Shown: positions 27,533 to 37,923, counted from the first letter of the stretch. The stretch is 64,000 nucleotides of DNA from Butyrivibrio sp. (GCA_022486625.1 JAKVKH010000010.1:1-64000), one strand, 5' to 3'. Made by a program: numbers and translations. The notes: generated from the letters alone by a model not told the origin.

Positions 27533-29602
27533 ATGTTTAAGAAAATGAGTATTCGTGTCAAGATGTTACTGGGCATACTTCCAGTACTGGTAGCTGCCAT
27601 GGTGCTGTTAACACTCATCAGTGCCTCCCGGAGTAAGACCATTATCATCAATCAGGTTGTAGATACTGCCAATGCCGATCTGCAGGCAAATGTCAACAGT
27701 GTTGACAGCAATCTTGAGCAGATCCGCAATACTGCCGAGAATCTTGCCAGAGTTGTCGGCGCTTCCTATAAAACTACCGACATGGACACCTACGGTGCCA
27801 TGATCACCGACATCATTTCCGATAATTCTTCCATTCTCGGAAGCGGCATCTGGTTTGAACCGAATGTCTATGATTCCTCTCAAAAATATGAAGGTCCCTA
27901 CTGGACCAAGGACACCAGCGGAAACATCGCTGTCACCTATGATTACAGCAATGCCGATTATGATTACTTTAACCAGGAATATTATACAAATGCAAAAGCA
28001 ATGACTGCCCCCGGTGCCGTCATTACCGATCCCTATTATGATCAGACCAGCGGCAAAATCATGGCCAGCTGTTCTGCTCCCATTTTTGATTCCAGTAATA
28101 CCTATGTCGGCTGTATAACAGTAGATATGGAACTGACCGCTATCGGAAACATGGTTTCCGGAATCAAAATCGGAAATACAGGTACTGCCATGCTGACTAC
28201 CTCCAGCGGAGTATATATCTACACTTCGGACCAGGATAAGGTCACCAATGCAGCAAATATTACAACAGATGATAATGCTTCTCTTGCTGCTGCCGGAAAA
28301 GAAGTCATCGCCAATGACAGTGGTGTCGGTACATTTTCTGAAGGCGGGAAAACCTATTCACTTTTCTATGAAACAATTCCGGACGTCAACTGGAAACTGA
28401 TGATCCGAATGGCTCATTCGGAAATGGATGCGGAAGTTCGTGCCTTTACCTATCAGATGATCGGAATCTGCTTTATTTTCCTGATTCTCTGTATTATCGT
28501 CGTTCTGCTGCTTGTCAGCAACATGTCAAAAGAACTGGTCAGAGTAAAGAGCTTCGCCGGATCTCTCGCAAGCGGAGATTTCACCGTAAACAATCTGAAA
28601 TCCCGGAAGCAGGATGAACTGGGGCAGATGAGTCAGTCACTGAATAACATGTATGAAAGTAACCGTTCCATGCTGCATAATATCTCAGATGAATCCGAAC
28701 GTATCAACGCTTCCAGCAGTTCTCTCAGTACCATGGCCGATGAACTGCGTACACAGTTCGATAAAATCAAATCCAGTATGTCCAATGTCAATGATGCCAT
28801 GATGTCCTCCGGTGCAGCAACCGAGGAAGTAAATGCTTCTGTGGAAGAAGTAAATGCTTCCGTACAGACCCTTGCCGCAGAAACGGAGAAGAATCTGACC
28901 GAAGCAGAGCGCATCAAGGCGCATGCCGGTGAAATTGAACAGAAGAGCAAGATTTCCTACGATAATGCAATTTCCATTGCCTCTCAGCGTGAACAGGAAC
29001 TTGCCGCTGCAAATGATAAAGCCCAGATCGTAGACGAAATCGGGAATCTGGCCAATGCAATCGCTGAAATCGCTGATCAGATCAATCTGCTGTCCCTGAA
29101 TGCCTCCATTGAAGCTGCACGTGCCGGAGAACATGGTCGCGGATTTGCTGTTGTTGCTTCTGAAATCAACAAACTCGCCAATGATACCGGTGAAGCGGTC
29201 AGCAAGATTCAGGTCACGGTAGACGGCGTACAGGAAGCTTTCCACACACTGATCACCAGTTCCAATGAACTGCTGTCATTCCTGAAAGACACCGTTACAC
29301 CGGATTATGATAACTTCGTGGAAGTCGGAAAACAGTATGGAAAAGATGCTATGCTGTTCGGCAATCAGTCTCAGCAGGTTGCTGAGATGGTCGAAAATAT
29401 CCGTGCTGCCATGAATGAAGTCAGCAGCGCCATTCAGAATATTGCAGAATCAACACAGGATACCGCTTCACACAGTTCAGATATCAATGATTCTGTCAAT
29501 AATGTATCTGAAGTCGTCGGCAGCGTTACAGATATGTCGACCAAACAGCAGACCATTGCCAAAGATCTCGATGGCATTGTAGGTAAGTTCAAGCTGAAAT
29601 AA
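27533..29602 (+). CDS. Methyl-accepting chemotaxis protein with double Cache sensor
   Basis: This chemoreceptor has 689 residues from ATG 27533 (AGGAGAGGGG upstream; the in-frame start at 27488 lacks a site). Membrane helices lie at about 12-32 and 315-338. Between them is a dCache-type ligand domain of about 280 residues, recognisable from [12 protein letters not shown], the GPYW stretch and [12 protein letters not shown], which is usual for amino-acid or organic-acid sensing. A HAMP domain and signalling coiled coil follow, with the tip [23 protein letters not shown]. Like the receptor at 29686 it has an unusual [14 protein letters not shown] segment after the tip. The two genes converge on the terminator at 29626. 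Confidence 0.92.
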   Translation: MFKKMSIRVKMLLGILPVLVAAMVLLTLISASRSKTIIINQVVDTANADLQANVNSVDSNLEQIRNTAENLARVVGASYKTTDMDTYGAMITDIISDNSSILGSGIWFEPNVYDSSQKYEGPYWTKDTSGNIAVTYDYSNADYDYFNQEYYTNAKAMTAPGAVITDPYYDQTSGKIMASCSAPIFDSSNTYVGCITVDMELTAIGNMVSGIKIGNTGTAMLTTSSGVYIYTSDQDKVTNAANITTDDNASLAAAGKEVIANDSGVGTFSEGGKTYSLFYETIPDVNWKLMIRMAHSEMDAEVRAFTYQMIGICFIFLILCIIVVLLLVSNMSKELVRVKSFAGSLASGDFTVNNLKSRKQDELGQMSQSLNNMYESNRSMLHNISDESERINASSSSLSTMADELRTQFDKIKSSMSNVNDAMMSSGAATEEVNASVEEVNASVQTLAAETEKNLTEAERIKAHAGEIEQKSKISYDNAISIASQREQELAAANDKAQIVDEIGNLANAIAEIADQINLLSLNASIEAARAGEHGRGFAVVASEINKLANDTGEAVSKIQVTVDGVQEAFHTLITSSNELLSFLKDTVTPDYDNFVEVGKQYGKDAMLFGNQSQQVAEMVENIRAAMNEVSSAIQNIAESTQDTASHSSDINDSVNNVSEVVGSVTDMSTKQQTIAKDLDGIVGKFKLK

Positions 29603-29625
29603 GATCCTGATTCAGCTTTGATTCC

Positions 29626-29670
29626 AACAGGAAACGCCGGCACTGATTGAATGTGCCGGCGTTTCCTGTT
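29626..29670. terminator. Strong bidirectional terminator between convergent chemoreceptors
   Basis: An 18-bp perfect stem (AACAGGAAACGCCGGCAC and its complement) with a 9-nt loop, one of the strongest hairpins in the window. Confidence 0.92.
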
Positions 29671-29685
29671 AATAATAATAGAAGA

Positions 29686-31473
29686 TTATAAAATCGTGAA
29701 CTTCTTTGTACTGTCGCTGAGCTGCCCTGCCACTCTGTTGTTCTCTTCCATTGCTTCTCCGATTCCCTGAATTTCTCCGACAATCTGTGAAGAACTGTTC
29801 GCTGACATATTAATGGCCTGTGAGCTTTCCTGTACTGAATTGGTAATTGTAGTAATGGAATCTGCCATTTCCTCCATGATACTGCGCAGGTTCTCCGCCT
29901 TCTGCGTAAAGCGTTCCAGAATCTCATCCATGACACCCGCCGTATTCTCGTAACGGTTTCCGGTCTCTACAAAGGAATCATAATCGCTGATTACAGTGGT
30001 ATTGATAAAATCAATTACCTGAAGTGCGTTATCGGACAGCATTTTAACAGCTTCCGTTACTTCCTTGCTGATATTCTGAATGTTGCCTGCCGTCTGCCGG
30101 CTGTTTTCTGCAAGCGAACTGATCTCCTCCGCAACCACCGCAAAGCCTTTTCCTGCAGCACCCGCTCTTGCCGCTTCAATCGAGGCATTCAGTGCCAGCA
30201 GATTGGTCTGTGATGCAATATCCAGAATGACATTGGTAAGTTCATTGATCTGACCGACCCGCTCACTGTTTTTCACAGATTGCGTCAGAACATCACTGAG
30301 CTGCTGCATTTTCAGTCCGGTATTGTTCTTTTTCTTTGAGGCATCCGACTTGATGGCATCTGCCTCTGTCTTGATCTCTTCAGCCTTTCTCGCGCCTTCC
30401 ACCGCTTCATTGGTAATTTCATCCGCTGCAGTTCTTACATCATCCAGCTTGCCATGAATGGACAGTGCCGTTGCCGATACATTCTCCATGCTTGCAGAAA
30501 GTTCCTCCAACGCTGCTGACGTGTTGGTAACATTGTCATTTGCCATCTGAATCTGGGAAGTCACACGCTCCGAGGCACCGGTGAGTACAACCGTTCCTTC
30601 TTTCACATCTTTCATGACCAGCTGCAGCGTTTCCAGAAAATGGTTGATCCCGTTGCGGATATAGGACAGTTCTGAATTGGTGTTCGTATGAATTCTTGCG
30701 GTCAGATCTCCTCTGCCCTGCTCAATCTCACTGATCATGTGGCTCAGTTCTCCGGAGATTGATTTGATCTTCCGGATAATCAGTCTGTAACTGATCAGGA
30801 AATTGACAATTATACAGATCATGAAAATGACAAGTCCCGTTGTTGATGCCTGGATTCCGCGATTTCTGAGGTTCTGCATGGAACCGGTACAATATGTGAT
30901 CGTACTGCCGATTGCAGTCTCTACCGTCTGGAAATTCGTCGTCATACGTGCCTGTGCCGGTACCACTCCGCTTGTAATCACGCTCATCGCGCCTTTGACA
31001 TTGTCCTTGTCGCGCAGTGCAACCACCTGATTCACTGAATCGCAGAACGTCTGATAGTTTTTGGTCAGCTCATCCAGTGATGCCATCAGTTCCTGATCAG
31101 TGCCCTGCTTCGCCTGAAATGTGGATTTGAGTGAATTCAGATTATCAAGTCCTGCTGACTGCTGTTCCTGTATTTCCTTGGAATAGCCGTCCATCTGAGA
31201 AGGATCTGTGGAAAGTGCATAGGCATACATGTCATTTTCCATTACTGACATATTTGACTTGATATTGCTCTCCGCATAGGTCAGTTCCATCATATAGTTC
31301 ATCATATCCGAGGCGGTTGACACTGTGGAATCATAAGAATTCATCACAATGAACATTACCACATTAAATACAATCAGCATGATGAGATTGATCGCTGATA
31401 TCTGAAAAGAAATCATCTGAAAAAACTTTGGTTTTGACGTAGCCCCTTCCCGGCTGTTGTTTCCGTGTCTCAT
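29686..31473 (-). CDS. Methyl-accepting chemotaxis protein with helical sensor
   Basis: This 595-residue chemoreceptor has membrane helices at about 25-45 and 205-230 and an extracellular helical-bundle region between them. A HAMP-like linker follows, then a signalling coiled coil with tip [23 protein letters not shown]. After the tip it has [13 protein letters not shown], closely matching the same segment in the receptor at 27533, so the two signalling domains are related although their sensors differ. ATG 31473 follows ACAGGAGGT. It is a single-gene unit. Confidence 0.92.
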   Translation of the reverse strand: MRHGNNSREGATSKPKFFQMISFQISAINLIMLIVFNVVMFIVMNSYDSTVSTASDMMNYMMELTYAESNIKSNMSVMENDMYAYALSTDPSQMDGYSKEIQEQQSAGLDNLNSLKSTFQAKQGTDQELMASLDELTKNYQTFCDSVNQVVALRDKDNVKGAMSVITSGVVPAQARMTTNFQTVETAIGSTITYCTGSMQNLRNRGIQASTTGLVIFMICIIVNFLISYRLIIRKIKSISGELSHMISEIEQGRGDLTARIHTNTNSELSYIRNGINHFLETLQLVMKDVKEGTVVLTGASERVTSQIQMANDNVTNTSAALEELSASMENVSATALSIHGKLDDVRTAADEITNEAVEGARKAEEIKTEADAIKSDASKKKNNTGLKMQQLSDVLTQSVKNSERVGQINELTNVILDIASQTNLLALNASIEAARAGAAGKGFAVVAEEISSLAENSRQTAGNIQNISKEVTEAVKMLSDNALQVIDFINTTVISDYDSFVETGNRYENTAGVMDEILERFTQKAENLRSIMEEMADSITTITNSVQESSQAINMSANSSSQIVGEIQGIGEAMEENNRVAGQLSDSTKKFTIL

Positions 31474-31677
31474 ATCCTTCTTACCTCCTGTAAGACCTCA
31501 GTTTTAGATTATTAGATACAGCTGCCTTTTCTGCAGCCTCTTTTTTAATCATACACAATGTTTTTTATTTATGCCATATCCCCTGTACAAATCAGCAAAA
31601 TGCTTCAAAAAAGGACAGAATTTTCATTTACTATTGCCTATTTCTTTTTTCAGAAAATTGTTTTTTTCGTAACTGAA

Positions 31678-31715
31678 AAAAGCTGTGAAAAATGATTTCT
31701 CATCTTTCACAGCTT
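31678..31715 (-). terminator. Terminator of the xylB-DUF4867 unit
   Basis: Minus-strand arms GAAGCTGTGAAA / TTTCACAGCTTTTTTC with a T-run, 16 bp after the stop at 31731. Confidence 0.85.
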
Positions 31716-31730
31716 CAATATATTGTCTTT

Positions 31731-32366
31731 TCAGATCAGCCCTGCAATATCCGGATTGTCTCCGACCAGACCGACCCATGCGCCCTGCGATGCTTCTGCA
31801 GCAGACGGGTGTGCAATCAGCCACTTGTTGGTTGCAAACAGCAGTCTGTCTTCCGGGCACTTTCCTGAAAGCTCTGCTGTACCGACATTTGTCATTTTCG
31901 GCAGCACGATCATGACACGGAATCCATGATCTGCAGACGCCTGACACGGTGCATAATGCAGCGTTGTGGCAAATACCTCAACAAGTACACCCTTCGGTAC
32001 ACGAAACGCCTTCACGCTGGAAGTATCCAGTTTAAAATCATGCATATCACTTTCTTTGCCAAGAAGCAGAATGAATTCTTCCGATCCGAGGTTGAATTCG
32101 CTGCATCTGTGATATTCAAAGCAGTTCAGCTTTGTGTTGTGACCGTTGCACCAGCCAAACTGTACCGGCATCCCGCCATAAAGACTCAGTGCCATTTCCT
32201 GCGCCTGCGGAAGATTCTGCAGTGCAGCTTCTTCCGGAACATAACCTACTGCATCCGGAAGCGGCGTATGTGCGTCCAGTGCCTTTACAAACGGTTCTGT
32301 GTCAAGGCCTTCAATGATTCTGCCATATCCGGCAAATTCAGGATCTGTAACCTGATATATTTTCAT
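31731..32366 (-). CDS. DUF4867 protein (probable carbohydrate-related cupin-like enzyme)
   Basis: The 211-residue protein matches DUF4867, a family I know mainly from Clostridia next to sugar genes. Visible features are several conserved His/Glu/Cys positions (CNGHNTKLNCFEYHRCSEFN, GKESDMHDFKLDTS, TTLHYAPC) alternating with beta-strand-like segments, suggesting a metal-binding cupin fold such as a sugar isomerase or epimerase. The ATG at 32366 has GAGAGGAGA; a TTG codon directly precedes it. It follows xylB by 26 bp, so a role in pentose or ketose metabolism is inferred from context only. Confidence 0.7.
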   Translation of the reverse strand: MKIYQVTDPEFAGYGRIIEGLDTEPFVKALDAHTPLPDAVGYVPEEAALQNLPQAQEMALSLYGGMPVQFGWCNGHNTKLNCFEYHRCSEFNLGSEEFILLLGKESDMHDFKLDTSSVKAFRVPKGVLVEVFATTLHYAPCQASADHGFRVMIVLPKMTNVGTAELSGKCPEDRLLFATNKWLIAHPSAAEASQGAWVGLVGDNPDIAGLI

Positions 32367-32392
32367 CAATTGTCTCCTCTCAAAATATAAAC

Positions 32393-33871
32393 TTATTCAT
32401 TCATCTGCGGAAAAAGATTTTTCAGTGCCGGATAAAGGCTTCTGAACGTCTGGTAGCGCTTTTCATATAATGCAGCAATCTCCGGATCCGGTTTCACACT
32501 GCCGGTCACGCGGATCAGCTTCTGTGCGGCATCCTTCACGGTCGGATATTCACCACAGGCTACAGCTGCCAGAATTGCTCCGCCATATCCGGGTCCCTGC
32601 TCTGTTTCCGGCAGATCCAGTTCCATATTCAGTACATCTGCAAAAATCTTCTTCCAGAGCGGACTCTTTGCCCCGCCTCCGCAGATCATACTGCGCTGAA
32701 CATCAATTCCCAGTTTTCGGGCAGCTTCCAGGCTGTCACGGATACCAAAGGCAACGCCTTCGAGAACTGCCTGTGTCATATCCGCACGGCTTGAATCCAT
32801 CGTCAGTCCGATAAAGCAGCCTCTTGCTGCAGGATCATTGTGCGGTGCACGTTCTCCCATCAGATACGGCAGAAAATAGACATGATTTCTGCCAAGTTTC
32901 TCATCTGTAATGCCTTCCTGCTCTTTCGGGAAATCTTCTGTTCCGATAATCTCTTCCATCCACCATTTATTGCAGGATGCGGCAGAGAGCATGCAGCCCA
33001 TCAGATGATAGCCGCCGTCCGCATGGTCAAATGCATGAAGTGAATTCCCGCTGTCAACACGGAAACCGTCTGAAGAAATAAAAATGGTTCCGGACGTTCC
33101 GAGTGAGATATTGCATGCACCGTCGCCCACCGTCGCCGTTCCGATTGCCGCAGCTGCATTGTCCCCGGCGCCTGCTGCAATTCTGACCTTTTCTGAAAGC
33201 CCGAGCTTCTGTGCCATGGACGGTTTCAGCGTTCCCACTGTCTCATAACTCTCATAGAGCTTTGGCATCTGTTCCATGGTGATTCCGCAGATCTCCAGCA
33301 TCGGTCTGCTCCAGCATCTGTTCTTCACATCCAGCAGCAGCATCCCGGAAGCATCGGAATAATCCGTGCAATGCACTCCCGACAGCATGTAATTAATATA
33401 ATCCTTGGGCAGCATGATTTTTGCAATTTTTGCAAAAAGCCCGGGTTCATGTTTTTTCATCCAGAGAATCTTCGGTGCGGTAAAACCTGCAAATGCGATA
33501 TTACCTGTATATTCTGTCAGTTTCTCTCTTCCGATCTTTTCATTCAGGTAATCTGTTTCTTCCTGCGTTCTGCCATCATTCCACAGAATTGCAGGACGAA
33601 GCACATGATCCTGCGCATCAAGTGCCACAAGCCCATGCATCTGACCGCCTGCGCCGATTCCTGCCACCAGGCTTCTGTCACAGTCCTTCGTCAGTTCCTG
33701 TACCCCGTCAGTCACGGCATCCATCCAGTCCTCCGGATTCTGTTCCGACCATCCCGGATGCGGGAACATAAGCGGGTATTCCCTTGATACGATCTTTTCA
33801 ATATTTCCCTTTTCATCCATCAGCAGCAGCTTGACCGCTGATGTTCCCAGATCAATTCCTATGTACAGCAA
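32393..33871 (-). CDS. xylB: Xylulokinase
   Basis: This FGGY-family kinase phosphorylates D-xylulose to xylulose 5-phosphate. It carries the N-terminal phosphate loop IGIDLGTSAVKLLLMD, the GGQMHGLVALD substrate block with the catalytic aspartate found in xylulokinases, and the C-terminal ATP site ICGGGAKSPLWKKIFADVL. I chose the TTG at 33871 as start: GGAGGT lies 7 bp before it and the protein then begins LLYIGIDLGTS as in relatives. An ATG at 33886 overlaps that ribosome site and has none of its own. The result is 492 residues. It is the first gene of a two-gene unit with DUF4867. Confidence 0.93.
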   Translation of the reverse strand: MLYIGIDLGTSAVKLLLMDEKGNIEKIVSREYPLMFPHPGWSEQNPEDWMDAVTDGVQELTKDCDRSLVAGIGAGGQMHGLVALDAQDHVLRPAILWNDGRTQEETDYLNEKIGREKLTEYTGNIAFAGFTAPKILWMKKHEPGLFAKIAKIMLPKDYINYMLSGVHCTDYSDASGMLLLDVKNRCWSRPMLEICGITMEQMPKLYESYETVGTLKPSMAQKLGLSEKVRIAAGAGDNAAAAIGTATVGDGACNISLGTSGTIFISSDGFRVDSGNSLHAFDHADGGYHLMGCMLSAASCNKWWMEEIIGTEDFPKEQEGITDEKLGRNHVYFLPYLMGERAPHNDPAARGCFIGLTMDSSRADMTQAVLEGVAFGIRDSLEAARKLGIDVQRSMICGGGAKSPLWKKIFADVLNMELDLPETEQGPGYGGAILAAVACGEYPTVKDAAQKLIRVTGSVKPDPEIAALYEKRYQTFRSLYPALKNLFPQMNE

Positions 33872-33898
33872 AGCAGATACCTCCATAATATCGTCAAT

Positions 33899-33928
33899 CA
33901 GGTGTCTCTACACCCGGAGTTTATTATA
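33899..33928 (-). promoter_or_regulatory. xylB promoter region with hairpin at the start site
   Basis: The minus strand reads TGA-TATAAT (extended -10; 33923-33928) and then, seven bases on, CGGGTGT-AGAG-ACACCTG (33899-33916). It is a 7-bp stem with one G-T pair, covering the expected start of transcription. The layout resembles those at 17397 and 40300. Confidence 0.45.
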
Positions 33929-34048
33929 TCATAACCTTATTTCCGAAAATACCGGACAAATTATAGGCAAAATACGACAAAAATGAACTGACTGTGATAC
34001 AATGAGTGCCTGATTAATTTAATGATGGATCATACAGGGAGTACTTTT

Positions 34049-34975
34049 ATGAACAGAGAAATCAAGGGTGCATTACTGACACTTTCCGGTGGAGCCTGCT
34101 GGGGACTTTCCGGTTCCATGGGACAATATCTTTTTACCAGACAGGGAATGGACAGCCGCTGGCTGGTTCCGATCCGCCTCGGCCTTGCCGGCATCATTCT
34201 CTTTTTCTTCTGCCTGCAACGCTATGGTGCAAAACTTCTTTTCCAGCCCTGGAAAAGCCGCCGCGATGCTTTTGAACTGATTGTCTATGGTCTTTTCGGC
34301 GTAAGTCTCTGTCAGTTTCTGTATTTTCTGACCATTCAGCTCTCCACTGCCGGTGTTGCCACGATTCTGCAGGATCTTTCCCCCATCATGATTCTGCTCT
34401 GTTCCTGTATTCACCTGAAACGGAAACCGCACGCCTATGAGCTGATTGCAATCGCCCTCGCGCTGCTTGGCATCTTCCTTCTGACGACGCACGGCAATCT
34501 GCACAGCTTCGCTGTTCCGCTTTCCGCGCTGATTACTGGAATTCTCAGTGCAGTCTGCGTAACCGTTTATAATATCACCCCGAAACATCTGATGTCCTGC
34601 TTCCCGGTTACCGTCATGCAGGCCTGGTCATTCCTGATGGGCGGCAGTGTTATCAGTCTGATCTTTCGTCCATGGCAGATTCATTATGTTCCGAATGCAA
34701 TCGGCATCTTCGGTATTGCCTTTGTCGTCGTTGTCGGAAACATTCTCGCTTTTACCTGCTATATTACCGGCGTCAAATACATCGGCCCGGAAAAGAGTAT
34801 TCTGTACGGATTTGCAGAACCCATTACTGCCGCCATTATTTCCACCGCAGTCCTCGGAAGTCCGTTTACGCTGTGGGACGTCCTCGGATTTGCTGCGGTT
34901 TTTGCCATGCTCACACTGATTTCCGTTGGTGACCGTTTACCTCACTCTGCCAGAAAATCTGTAAGTGGCTTCTGA
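34049..34975 (+). CDS. EamA/DMT-family transporter
   Basis: This 308-residue permease has about ten membrane helices in two EamA repeats. The first starts GALLTLSGGACWGLSGSMGQYLF and the second ends GPEKSILYGFAEPITAAIIS, both typical drug/metabolite transporter signatures. The substrate is unknown; relatives export amino acids or metabolites. The ATG at 34049 has AGGGAG; an ATG nine codons upstream lacks a site. Its last 34 bp overlap the 3' end of the convergent phosphohexomutase gene, so their transcripts are antisense there. Confidence 0.9.
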   Translation: MNREIKGALLTLSGGACWGLSGSMGQYLFTRQGMDSRWLVPIRLGLAGIILFFFCLQRYGAKLLFQPWKSRRDAFELIVYGLFGVSLCQFLYFLTIQLSTAGVATILQDLSPIMILLCSCIHLKRKPHAYELIAIALALLGIFLLTTHGNLHSFAVPLSALITGILSAVCVTVYNITPKHLMSCFPVTVMQAWSFLMGGSVISLIFRPWQIHYVPNAIGIFGIAFVVVVGNILAFTCYITGVKYIGPEKSILYGFAEPITAAIISTAVLGSPFTLWDVLGFAAVFAMLTLISVGDRLPHSARKSVSGF

Positions 34976-36444
34976 TCCAGTACTGTAACGTCTGCAAGCA
35001 TTTCTGCCAGTTTCAATGCCATCGTCCGGTTTCCGCCCTTACTGTCGCTTTCAATATTAAGCGGCATAATCGGTTCATGAAGAGACTTTCTGATCAGCAG
35101 CCATCCATTGCCGTGCGCTGCATCACAATTGATCCGGACGCCTTCAAAGTTTTCCTTCTCAAGGCTCCAGCCTTCTGTCTGCGGGGTCTTTTCCAGTACC
35201 AGCTTCAGAACCTGATCCTGCGCGGCAGCGACATTTTCTGCCATAACCGGGAAGCGGATTTCCATACTTTCTGCAGGCTCCTGAAGATCTGCAATCATTG
35301 CTTCCAGATTCTGTCCCTTTCCCATTTCAATGAGCAGCTTTACCATCAGATAAGCACCGTCATCCAGGAAAAAGTTTTCTTTCCATGCGCCATGTCCCGA
35401 AGTTTCGATTGCAAGCTGGCTGTCGGTTCCTTCTTTATTCAGCCGGATTGATTCGTCAATGACATTCTTATAACCGCGTTTGAAACGTCTGTGCACGCCG
35501 CCGTGCGCCGTAATAAATTTTGCAAGTCCGCTTGAAGTAACAGAATCCGTTACAATCGTTGTCCCCGGATGTTCACTGAGCGCGATTCTGGAAAGTACGG
35601 CAATCAGTGCATTTCTGGTCAGTGTCTTCCCGTCCGGCAGAACTGCGCCGGCTCTGTCCACATCAGTATCAAAAATAATTCCCAGGTCGGCCTTCGCCGC
35701 AAGTGTCGCTTCACGAACAGATGCTGCCGCTTTTTTATCCTCCGGATTCGGAATATGGTTCGGGAAATGCCCGTCAGGATCAAGGAACTGGCTGCCCGCA
35801 GTATCCGCGCCAAGCGGTCTTAATACCTTTGCCTCAAAAAATCCTCCGTCGCCGTTACCTGCATCCACAATAATGTGAAGGCCGGCAAGCGGATGCTGAT
35901 AATCTGCCGCGCCAACGCCCTTCCTGATCTTCTCACACAGATATTCCGTATAAATACTCATGAAATCGATCTGCTGTGCCTGTCCGGAAAACGGCTGCTG
36001 CAGATCCATCGTCTCTGCCAGCTGTGTCAGCTCTGTAATCTCACTTTTTTCAAGGCCTCCCTGCGGTGTGAAAAATTTCATTCCGTTTCTGTGATAGGGA
36101 AGATGACTCGCCGTAATCATGATACTGCCATCAAAATGATAAGGATCCAGTACTGTCGACATGAACATGGCCGGTGTACTTGCCAGGCCAAGATCCGCGC
36201 TCTCTGCCCCTGCTGCCTGAATGCCTTCAAACGCCGCCCTGATCAGCTTTTCTCCTGTCAGTCTTGAATCATGTCCTGCCGCAATACGAAGATTCTTCTT
36301 TCCGGTTCTGTGTTCCAGCCAGCTGACAAAGGCTGCCGCAAGGTGTCTGACCGCATCCTCCGTCAGATTTACTGTTTCATTCCATTCATTCTCCATCGCG
36401 ATACCGCGAATGTCACTTCCGTTCTGTAATTCCGAATACTGCAT
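34942..36444 (-). CDS. Phosphoglucomutase/phosphomannomutase family protein
   Basis: This alpha-D-phosphohexomutase interconverts hexose 1- and 6-phosphates. It has the catalytic serine loop TASHLPYHRNGMKFF, the metal loop DTDVDRAG, the sugar-ring loop ETSGHGAW and the C-terminal phosphate-binding region. The sequence DTDVDR replaces the commoner DGDADR/DPDADR but keeps all three metal aspartates. From ATG 36444 (GGAGGAG six bases upstream) it is 500 residues, slightly longer than bacterial PMM/PGM (about 460). Substrate preference (glucose, mannose or glucosamine phosphate) cannot be decided. It is monocistronic and overlaps the EamA gene tail to tail. Confidence 0.88.
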   Translation of the reverse strand: MQYSELQNGSDIRGIAMENEWNETVNLTEDAVRHLAAAFVSWLEHRTGKKNLRIAAGHDSRLTGEKLIRAAFEGIQAAGAESADLGLASTPAMFMSTVLDPYHFDGSIMITASHLPYHRNGMKFFTPQGGLEKSEITELTQLAETMDLQQPFSGQAQQIDFMSIYTEYLCEKIRKGVGAADYQHPLAGLHIIVDAGNGDGGFFEAKVLRPLGADTAGSQFLDPDGHFPNHIPNPEDKKAAASVREATLAAKADLGIIFDTDVDRAGAVLPDGKTLTRNALIAVLSRIALSEHPGTTIVTDSVTSSGLAKFITAHGGVHRRFKRGYKNVIDESIRLNKEGTDSQLAIETSGHGAWKENFFLDDGAYLMVKLLIEMGKGQNLEAMIADLQEPAESMEIRFPVMAENVAAAQDQVLKLVLEKTPQTEGWSLEKENFEGVRINCDAAHGNGWLLIRKSLHEPIMPLNIESDSKGGNRTMALKLAEMLADVTVLDQKPLTDFLAE

Positions 36445-36518
36445 TTTCATCTCCTCCAATGCTTCATATTATTGTCCATTTTACCCTGTTTTTATTCATA
36501 TGGACAGATACTTTTTGA

Positions 36519-36547
36519 TTGACATGCACAAATATAGTCCTTAAAAT
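36519..36547 (+). promoter_or_regulatory. Consensus promoter of the riboswitch-oadB unit
   Basis: Perfect -35 TTGACA (36519-36524), 17-bp spacer, -10 TAAAAT (36542-36547). The expected start falls right at the 5' edge of the riboswitch. Confidence 0.8.
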
Positions 36548-36552
36548 AGAAA

Positions 36553-36673
36553 TATAAAAGGGAGTAGCTGACAGCGCTGACCTGCGCGGCAGCCGGATCC
36601 GTCATCACGATGGAAACATCCGAATCCGGCTTAGGTGATTATCTGAATTTTTTACCGACGGCAAGACTTTTAT
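36553..36673 (+). promoter_or_regulatory. yybP-ykoY (Mn2+-sensing) riboswitch
   Basis: The yybP-ykoY signatures are present in order: AAAGGGAGTAGC at the 5' side, the internal-loop segment CCGTCATCACGATGGAAACATC with GAATCCGGC, and the 3' closing GCAAGACTTTTAT, which pairs with TATAAAAG at the 5' end. The class binds Mn2+ and, in some members, other divalent ions. The 3' strand of the closing helix is also the 5' arm of a strong terminator, so ligand binding should favour read-through (ON switch). It sits between a consensus promoter and the oadB-like gene. Confidence 0.82.
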
Positions 36674-36718
36674 GATAGCTTTATTCAGCTATGATAAAAG
36701 TCCTGCCGTCGGTTTTTT
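36654..36718 (+). terminator. Terminator of the yybP-ykoY expression platform
   Basis: ACCGACGGCAAGACTTTTAT pairs with ATAAAAGTCCTGCCGTCGGT around a loop with its own small hairpin, then seven T. It shares the GCAAGACTTTTAT strand with the aptamer's closing helix, making the two structures mutually exclusive. Confidence 0.88.
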
Positions 36719-36786
36719 TCAGGTTATACCGGTTTTTTGCGTTGATCCCTGCCGCCGCTGCATCCACTGATTACGGGAGGTATACT

Positions 36787-37923
36787 ATGCAACAGATTCT
36801 TGATCTTTATTCAAATCTCGGAAACACCACCTGGCAGATGATTGTCATGTGGATCATCGGCGGCATCCTGATCTATCTCGGAATTGCCAGAAAAATGGAA
36901 CCTTCACTTCTGGTTCCCATGGGTTTTGGCGCCATACTGGTCAATCTGCCTCTATCCGGCGCAGTCACACAGGTGATTGACAATGTCACGGAAACCGGCC
37001 CTCTGAATGTACTTTTTGATGCCGGTATTGCCAATGAAGTTTTCCTGCTGCTTTTGTTTATCGGCATCGGCGCTATGATTGATTTCACTCCGCTCCTGTC
37101 CTGTCCGCAGATGATGCTGTTCGGTGCTGCGGCACAGTTCGGTATTTTCTTTACCTTAAGTCTTGCCACTCTGTTCGGTTTCAACCTGCAGGATGCTGCT
37201 TCTGTCGGTATCATCGGTGCCGCAGACGGCCCGACTTCCATTTTCGTTGCCGATTATTTTCAGTCCAGATATGTCGGTGCCATCGTTGTCGCCGCCTATT
37301 CCTACATGGCACTGGTTCCGATCATTCAGCCACCGGTTATCCGCATGGTCACTACAAAGAAGGAACGCTGTATTCACATGAAATATAACCCGCGCAACGT
37401 ATCCAAAACCGCGAAGATCATGTTTCCGATCTGCATCACCATTGTTGCCGGCCTGATCGCTCCCCGTTCCGTTGCCCTTGTCGGCTTCCTGATGTTCGGA
37501 AACCTGATCCGTGAGTGCGGCGTACTGGATTCTCTTTCCAATACGGCACAGACTTCTCTTGCCAACCTGATCACACTGATGCTCGGCCTTACGGTTGCTT
37601 CTCAGATGCGTGCGGATGATTTTCTGAACCTGCAGACACTCTTTATCCTGATGCTGGGACTTGTGGCCTTCATCTTTGATACCATCGGCGGCGTTCTGTT
37701 TGCCAAGATACTGAACCTGTTCCTGAAGGAAAAGCTTAACCCGATGATCGGTGCCTGCGGTATTTCCGCATTTCCGATGTCTGCCCGTGTCATCACGCAG
37801 ATGGGTCTGAAAGAAGATCCGACAAATGTTCTGATCATGCAGGCAACCGGCGTTAACGTATCCGGTCAGATCGCATCCGTCATTGCCGGAGGTCTGATCC
37901 TCGGACTGGTTCCGAGACTGTAA
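36787..37923 (+). CDS. Sodium-translocating decarboxylase beta subunit (OadB/GcdB-like)
   Basis: This is the membrane-pumping subunit of the oxaloacetate, methylmalonyl-CoA and glutaconyl-CoA decarboxylase family, which couples decarboxylation of a carboxybiotin carrier to Na+ export. The 378-residue product (ATG 36787, ACGGGAGGT upstream) has about ten hydrophobic segments and the Na+-site motif GAADGPTSIFVADYF. The C-terminal block (MIGACGISAFPMSARV) is also family-typical. A longer frame reaching into the terminator hairpin is rejected. Only a 45-residue gamma-like partner follows; no alpha or biotin-carrier subunit is in the window. Transcription is set by the Mn2+ riboswitch. Confidence 0.9.
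   Translation: MQQILDLYSNLGNTTWQMIVMWIIGGILIYLGIARKMEPSLLVPMGFGAILVNLPLSGAVTQVIDNVTETGPLNVLFDAGIANEVFLLLLFIGIGAMIDFTPLLSCPQMMLFGAAAQFGIFFTLSLATLFGFNLQDAASVGIIGAADGPTSIFVADYFQSRYVGAIVVAAYSYMALVPIIQPPVIRMVTTKKERCIHMKYNPRNVSKTAKIMFPICITIVAGLIAPRSVALVGFLMFGNLIRECGVLDSLSNTAQTSLANLITLMLGLTVASQMRADDFLNLQTLFILMLGLVAFIFDTIGGVLFAKILNLFLKEKLNPMIGACGISAFPMSARVITQMGLKEDPTNVLIMQATGVNVSGQIASVIAGGLILGLVPRL

Noticed and set aside
36691..36786. Longer N-terminus for the decarboxylase beta subunit
   Set aside because: It would start inside the riboswitch terminator hairpin and has no ribosome site, while ATG 36787 has a strong one.
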